Source: Macrolepiota albuminosa
Lineage: Eukaryota > Basidiomycota > Agaricomycetes > Agaricales > Agaricaceae
Length of the DNA stretch: 64,000 bases
Assembly: GCA_027475525.1 (NCBI GenBank)
Contig: JAMWFC010000053.1
Span: 1,364,001 to 1,428,000 of the forward strand
Direction: 5' to 3'
Shown one piece after another: positions 57,645 through 64,000 of this stretch (positions are counted from its first letter, which is position 1; every line of letters begins with the position of its first letter). Under the pieces are notes generated by a model, which worked only from the letters and a program-made list of their open reading frames with translations, did not search any database and had not been told where the DNA came from. The position numbers and the translations under genes are program-made.

Positions 57645-58485
57645 TGATATGATGCTGTACCAGCAGTCAGGAACACACCATGCACCAGAAGTCAAAATAA
57701 ACATTTAATTATGGGCTGAAAACTGTAAGCCTCCTAGTAGCAGTCTCAACAAATTATATCTCCAAAAACACCCCAATAAATACACAGAAAAGTACAGAAC
57801 AACAGGCAGGGACCAGCTCGTCTCAACAAATTATATCTCCAAAAACACCCCAATAAATACACAGAAAAGTACAGAACAACAGGCAGGGACCAGCTCAAAC
57901 TATTAGCTCAACAATAGTCCAACCACTGTAATGGGGAGGGGAAGCATGGGAGCTGGCAGAAGTGACGAAATGGGATCAAATTGTGGTGATCTGGATCAAA
58001 GATCAGATCTGACAATGACACAACTGAAAGGGGAAAGAAGGATCTATGAATGGGATCATGCTAAATGGAGCTCAAACAAATGGGGAAGTGGCAATCAGAG
58101 ACATCCAGAAGAATGGTGGAATTGGTGCACCGAAACAGGCCTCTCAAAAGGGAAATTGGACTATCAAATATGTTCCGGAGGTTGGGGAGTTTACAACAAA
58201 GGGTCATGTGTAGATAGTGGTCTGTGCACCAGAAAAACAGTATAAATAGCCCAAGTTTAGTAGAGAATAGACAGGCAATTGATAGGCAAAGGCTCGGTGA
58301 TTCCCAGGGAGTGAATTGCTTAGGCTGGAGTTTGTTGAGAACCCTCTGCATTCCGGAAGATTAGGATTTGCAACTCAAAACATTAATACATCAAGTTCAT
58401 CATCAAGTCAGTGTGAATTGAGGAGTCATACTCTACACCAGCAAGCCCCAGAACTATCAGTAATACTCACACCAAGTACTACACT
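57645..58485 (+). mobile_element. solo LTR of family D, copy 3
   Basis: TGATATGATG to AGTACTACA, 841 bp including a 77-bp duplication at 57743-57896. Target duplication ctaa on both sides. Removing it restores FGLTNSPASFQTMMN in the RT relic. Confidence 0.9.
57743..57896. repeat. 77-bp exact tandem duplication (LTR-D copy 3)
   Basis: Units from 57743 and 57820. The other two LTR-D copies have this once. Confidence 0.95.
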
Positions 58486-58560
58486 AATAGTCCAGCCTCT
58501 TTCCAGACCATGATGAATAACATCTTCCAAAACCTCATAGTAGTGGTATAAACATATTTC
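58486..58560 (+). pseudogene. continuation of the gypsy RT relic
   Basis: Reads SPASFQTMMNNIFQNLIVVV, then stops short of the YxDD box. Confidence 0.75.
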
Positions 58561-58861
58561 ATTCATTCATTCCACCTTTTTTGTCTTCCATAGTCATTGA
58601 GCAGGCCTTGAATTGACTTTCTTCATCTTTTTAGAGGCTCTACTACATGTGATGCCTGACTAATATGCCAGTAAGTCAGCAGCTGCAGTCTTCTCCTTGA
58701 CAATTTGTTGCCCCTTGAACTTTTCAATGCAACTTTCGCAGATCACAATAAAAAAAAAGCTGTAACGACTCCTCCCATACCACATACCACCCTGAAAACT
58801 GATACGTTTCGACTTCCACGGATGTAGCGAATGGTTATGAGAGGTTTGATTGCATCAGTAA
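58561..58861. other. junction between repeat graveyard and host genes
   Basis: No gene. At 58762 tgtaacgactcctccc resembles the start of a decayed Gyp1 LTR, but the match does not extend. The 3' UTR of the ESA1-like gene should lie here. Confidence 0.4.
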
Positions 58862-61255
<2,394 letters not shown>

Positions 61256-61614
61256 AAGTTATAAACAAGAGGAGAAGCAGGCTGGGACGTTTCAGATGGG
61301 AAATTTCCCAATCAATTTTGATTTAAACCTATCTAGAGGTTGCTTGACTCCTCAGAGGTCTCAGTGCTCATGTCAACCAGTGTCTAAAAGAACGGCGAGG
61401 CACTTGGATGTACCAAATTTACTTAGATTATCTTTGAGAATCGTTTACAACCGATGAATATTGACCGAGTCGCAGCATATTCATTCCCAGCATATGTCGC
61501 ATATTTCTGAGTAGCCACTACATAGATGATGAGCCGGCGATTTGTGAGAAAGTAAGTCATGGATAGCGTTGTAAAGAAGAGGTAGGTAGACATCACAGAG
61601 TAAGTAGAGGTATT
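61256..61614. other. intergenic, ESA1 promoter and eL19 3' end
   Basis: Spacer between the eL19 stop and the ESA1-like start, both on the minus strand. No further feature recognised. Confidence 0.5.
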
Positions 61615-62364
61615 TTACTCTTGAACAGCAGCCTCGTTCTCGACGTTGAGGATACCCTGTCGCTTCTCCTGCATACGCGCAGCACGACGTTCCCGGGCAG
61701 CCTGTGGGTTTATCAATATATATGTAGTCAGAGCCACGAAACAACCAACCTTGTTCTTGATGCGACGGGCCTCCATCTGGTCGGTGAGGACCTTGGTACG
61801 GTTTTTCTCGGCCTTAGCCTTGTGAATATATTCCATGAGGACACGCTTGTTCTTGAAGACATTACCCTTGGATTTTTGGTAAAGGGAGTGGTACCTTCGT
61901 AGATATCAGAAAAAATCAGTAAAATAACAACAGCTATGTTGCATAAGCAGCTCACAAATGCTTGTCGATCTTGCCCGCCTCTCTGTACTTCCTCAACAGC
62001 CGCCTGAGAACCCTCTGCCTCCTCATCCACAAAACTTTCGAGGGCATACGAGCCTCAGCCGTACCCTTTCTTTTACCAGTGCCAGTATGACGACCCTTGC
62101 GTTTAGCAGCAAGGAGATCCCTCGTGCGAGCGCGGGAGTGAATAGTAGTAGGCTTGATAATCACACGGCCATCCTTAATGAGCTTCTTCACGTGTGTGCG
62201 AGAATTTGCGTTGCCAATCTCGGCCTGTTCAGCGGGGTCGAGCCAAATTTTGCGTTTACCAACGCCAGCGACGCTTGCGGCGAGGCGCTTTTGTGACCGG
62301 AGATTGACTGAACAGAGATTTAGCCTGAAAACAAAGATGAACCATAGTGGAAACACACACCCAT
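61615..62364 (-). CDS. RPL19: 60S ribosomal protein eL19, 4 exons
   Basis: Structural protein of the large cytosolic ribosomal subunit. Exon 1 is only four bases (ATGG, 62364-62361), then 62307-61956, 61894-61750 and 61701-61615. Phases agree and give 195 residues, the usual eL19 length. Recognised by the N-terminus [14 protein letters not shown], the [15 protein letters not shown] and [19 protein letters not shown] blocks and the basic helical C-terminus ([12 protein letters not shown]). Introns are 48-61 nt. An intron right after the first codon is common in fungal ribosomal protein genes. A further splice-like pair upstream of 62364 suggests a 5' UTR intron. Intact. Confidence 0.96.
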
Positions 62365-62704
62365 CTTGCGTGCCGGGACTACGGAATCTGTTAGCGTGGA
62401 CAACGAACGTAACAACGAGCAAGGCTTACCTTGGTCTTGAGGATATCGTCGATGGAACCTAGCACCAAACTGTGCTTCGACACAATCTCACGTAATCAAG
62501 CCACCCGGAACCTTATTCCTTGTACTGTATAGTACATCAGATTCGGAGTTTTGGTCAGCCACGCGCCTCCCAGGTCACTCATATTTCACTCATACGTTTG
62601 AGGGCTGGCGTTTGTTTCAAACATGGCGACTCGATGAACTCAAGGGCGTTCGGAAGCCTTACAACTTCAAATCATGAGCACCGACCACACTTTCAAATCA
62701 ACCT

Positions 62705-62786
62705 GGCGCTGTAGTGTAGCGGTTATCACTCAAGATTCTGATCACTTATGATTTCTTGAAACCCAGGTTCGATTCCTGGCAGTGCC
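62705..62786 (+). tRNA. tRNA-Gln (CUG) with a 10-nt intron
   Basis: Acceptor arms ggcgctg and cagtgcc pair. D arm gtg/cac. Anticodon stem caaga/tcttg with loop ttCTGat and about 10 intron bases after it. T arm ccagg ttcgatt cctgg with an intact B-box. Length 82. A weaker paralogue is at 39518-39603. Confidence 0.9.
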
Positions 62787-64000
62787 TTAGGGATTCTGTA
62801 AAAGACCATTTTTGACCCATTAAGGCTGTACTAAATAATCGTGTTGTGGACGTTGAGTAGAAGAGAACACCAAGTACATTATGGTGTACAAATATAGATA
62901 CGGTCCTCACGATGCTGTGACATCTAGCAACAGTACGTCCTAGAACAATACTCTGCGTCTTTTCGGCTCGTGATCCAACAGCACGCATGGTGTACCAAAT
63001 CACCTCAATCATCTTCTCACTTTTTAAATTCAAGGCCACTTATGCATAAAATACTTTCAGAAGTATTGCAATTACACCAAAGGCTCGAATGAAACGAGGT
63101 CGGTATCACTTGCAGCGGGGTTGTTTCTGACCAACTCGCTATGTAAAAAAAAAACATCTACGCGCAATCCATTCAGAATGAAGCAATGATAAGTGTTCGA
63201 CAGTAAACTAAAGATGATACATCGAGCAAGTAGATTGCGTGCACTTCTGTCGGAAAGACTGAGGATATAGCCAATTCCGATCCAGCCCTGTTTAATGTCA
63301 CGAGCCCTGCACGTGCTTTACGCGTCGTACGATGATGCATCAGATGACCCCTCGTAATGGCTTTCTGTTTCATCGTCAAGAACGTGGTGACAGATGATTG
63401 TCGGGGAGATCATCTGTTTGACACTGTGGTTTAGAAACGTGTCTCGTTCATCTCCTGACAAGGTCTAACACTAACAATATTGATACCTATATTGAAAAAG
63501 ATGAAAGAGGGAAAGATGTCAATGCGAAATCGCTCAGAGCTTGTCTTCCCACGAAGACGGATTTATCACTTAAGGCATAGGCGTTATTGTTTCTGACATT
63601 ATGGTGCATATAATCGTGAGTCATCGAAGCCTGAAGGACTCACACCAACATCATGCTGAAGTGATGAAGCGAGGCAGATGCATGATACCAGCAGCCATGT
63701 CTTTCATACAAGTACTGAGCGCTGAACTCCCACTTCGTCAGCGTGATGTGCCGAGCCGGTGTTTTGCACTACATATTTGTGCTACACTTGCCTTTGCCAT
63801 GTCAGATTACTCAGGATTCTGACAAATGATAGTAGGGAAGAGTCATAAATCTATACCAACGGTTAATTCCAAGGACAAAGGCAGCCAAAAAACGCACCGC
63901 GGAAAGCGAGTTACCGGACCAATCTAGATTATGCGTAGGTAACAAGGGAGTAAAACCAGATGAATGCGGAGAGGTAACCGTCCTGACAGTATGTCTGTGC
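62787..64000. other. right end, no gene recognised
   Basis: Unique-looking sequence with only short open frames on both strands, no splice-consistent gene model, LTR edge or RNA gene that I can support. Confidence 0.45.

Noticed and set aside
4022..57896. 77-bp duplications as a minisatellite or transposon-linked repeat
   Set aside because: The units share no sequence with each other; only the length is constant, which fits an assembly overlap and not a repeat family.

Overview
The window is from a filamentous fungus, most likely an agaricomycete basidiomycete. Host genes carry many short (45-72 nt) GT-AG and GC-AG introns, and the transposable elements belong to families typical of basidiomycetes. 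About 55 of the 64 kb is retrotransposon, much of it nested. Only three intact host protein genes were found: a secreted-type agmatinase (36739-38372, +), an ESA1-type MYST histone acetyltransferase (58862-61255, -) and ribosomal protein eL19 (61615-62364, -). There is also one intact tRNA-Gln (62705-62786, +) and one decayed tRNA-Gln (39518-39603, -).

Layout. 1-2974 is AT-rich with a LINE ORF1 relic. 2975-15201 is a solo LTR (family A) split by a complete Ty3/gypsy chromovirus-type element, here Gyp1 (3530-14814, TSD gctcc). 15341-36283 is one old Ty1/copia element (Cop-C, TSD caaac) inflated to 21 kb by nested insertions: solo LTRs D, A (itself split by E), F and a small copia LTR, plus a full second gypsy element, Gyp2 (21704-33534, TSD atgcc). 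The agmatinase gene follows. A young copia element, Cop-1 (39621-44346, TSD gctat), then sits just upstream of the tRNA-Gln relic. 45619-58560 is a graveyard of a truncated copia, a gypsy of family E and many solo LTRs, including two more Gyp1 LTRs. The right end holds ESA1, eL19 and tRNA-Gln.

Two features stand out in the gypsy elements. Gyp1 carries, between pol and its 3' LTR, an antisense gene with three recognisable spliceosomal introns and a Cys-rich motif. It also has two retropepsin-like domains and a Tf1-like self-priming signature. Gyp2 carries, in the same position but on the sense strand, a separate frame of about 978 codons of unknown function. Nearly all stop codons and several lost catalytic residues in these elements are C:G-to-T:A transitions, many at CpG. 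Two target-site duplications show the same decay on opposite strands.

A caution for every reader: the window contains 20 head-to-tail duplications with a period of exactly 77 bp, in elements and in single-copy sequence alike. They look like unmerged k=77 overlaps from a short-read assembly, and they cause most of the apparent frameshifts in Gyp1 and Gyp2. In pseudogene entries I separate these from mutations that look real.
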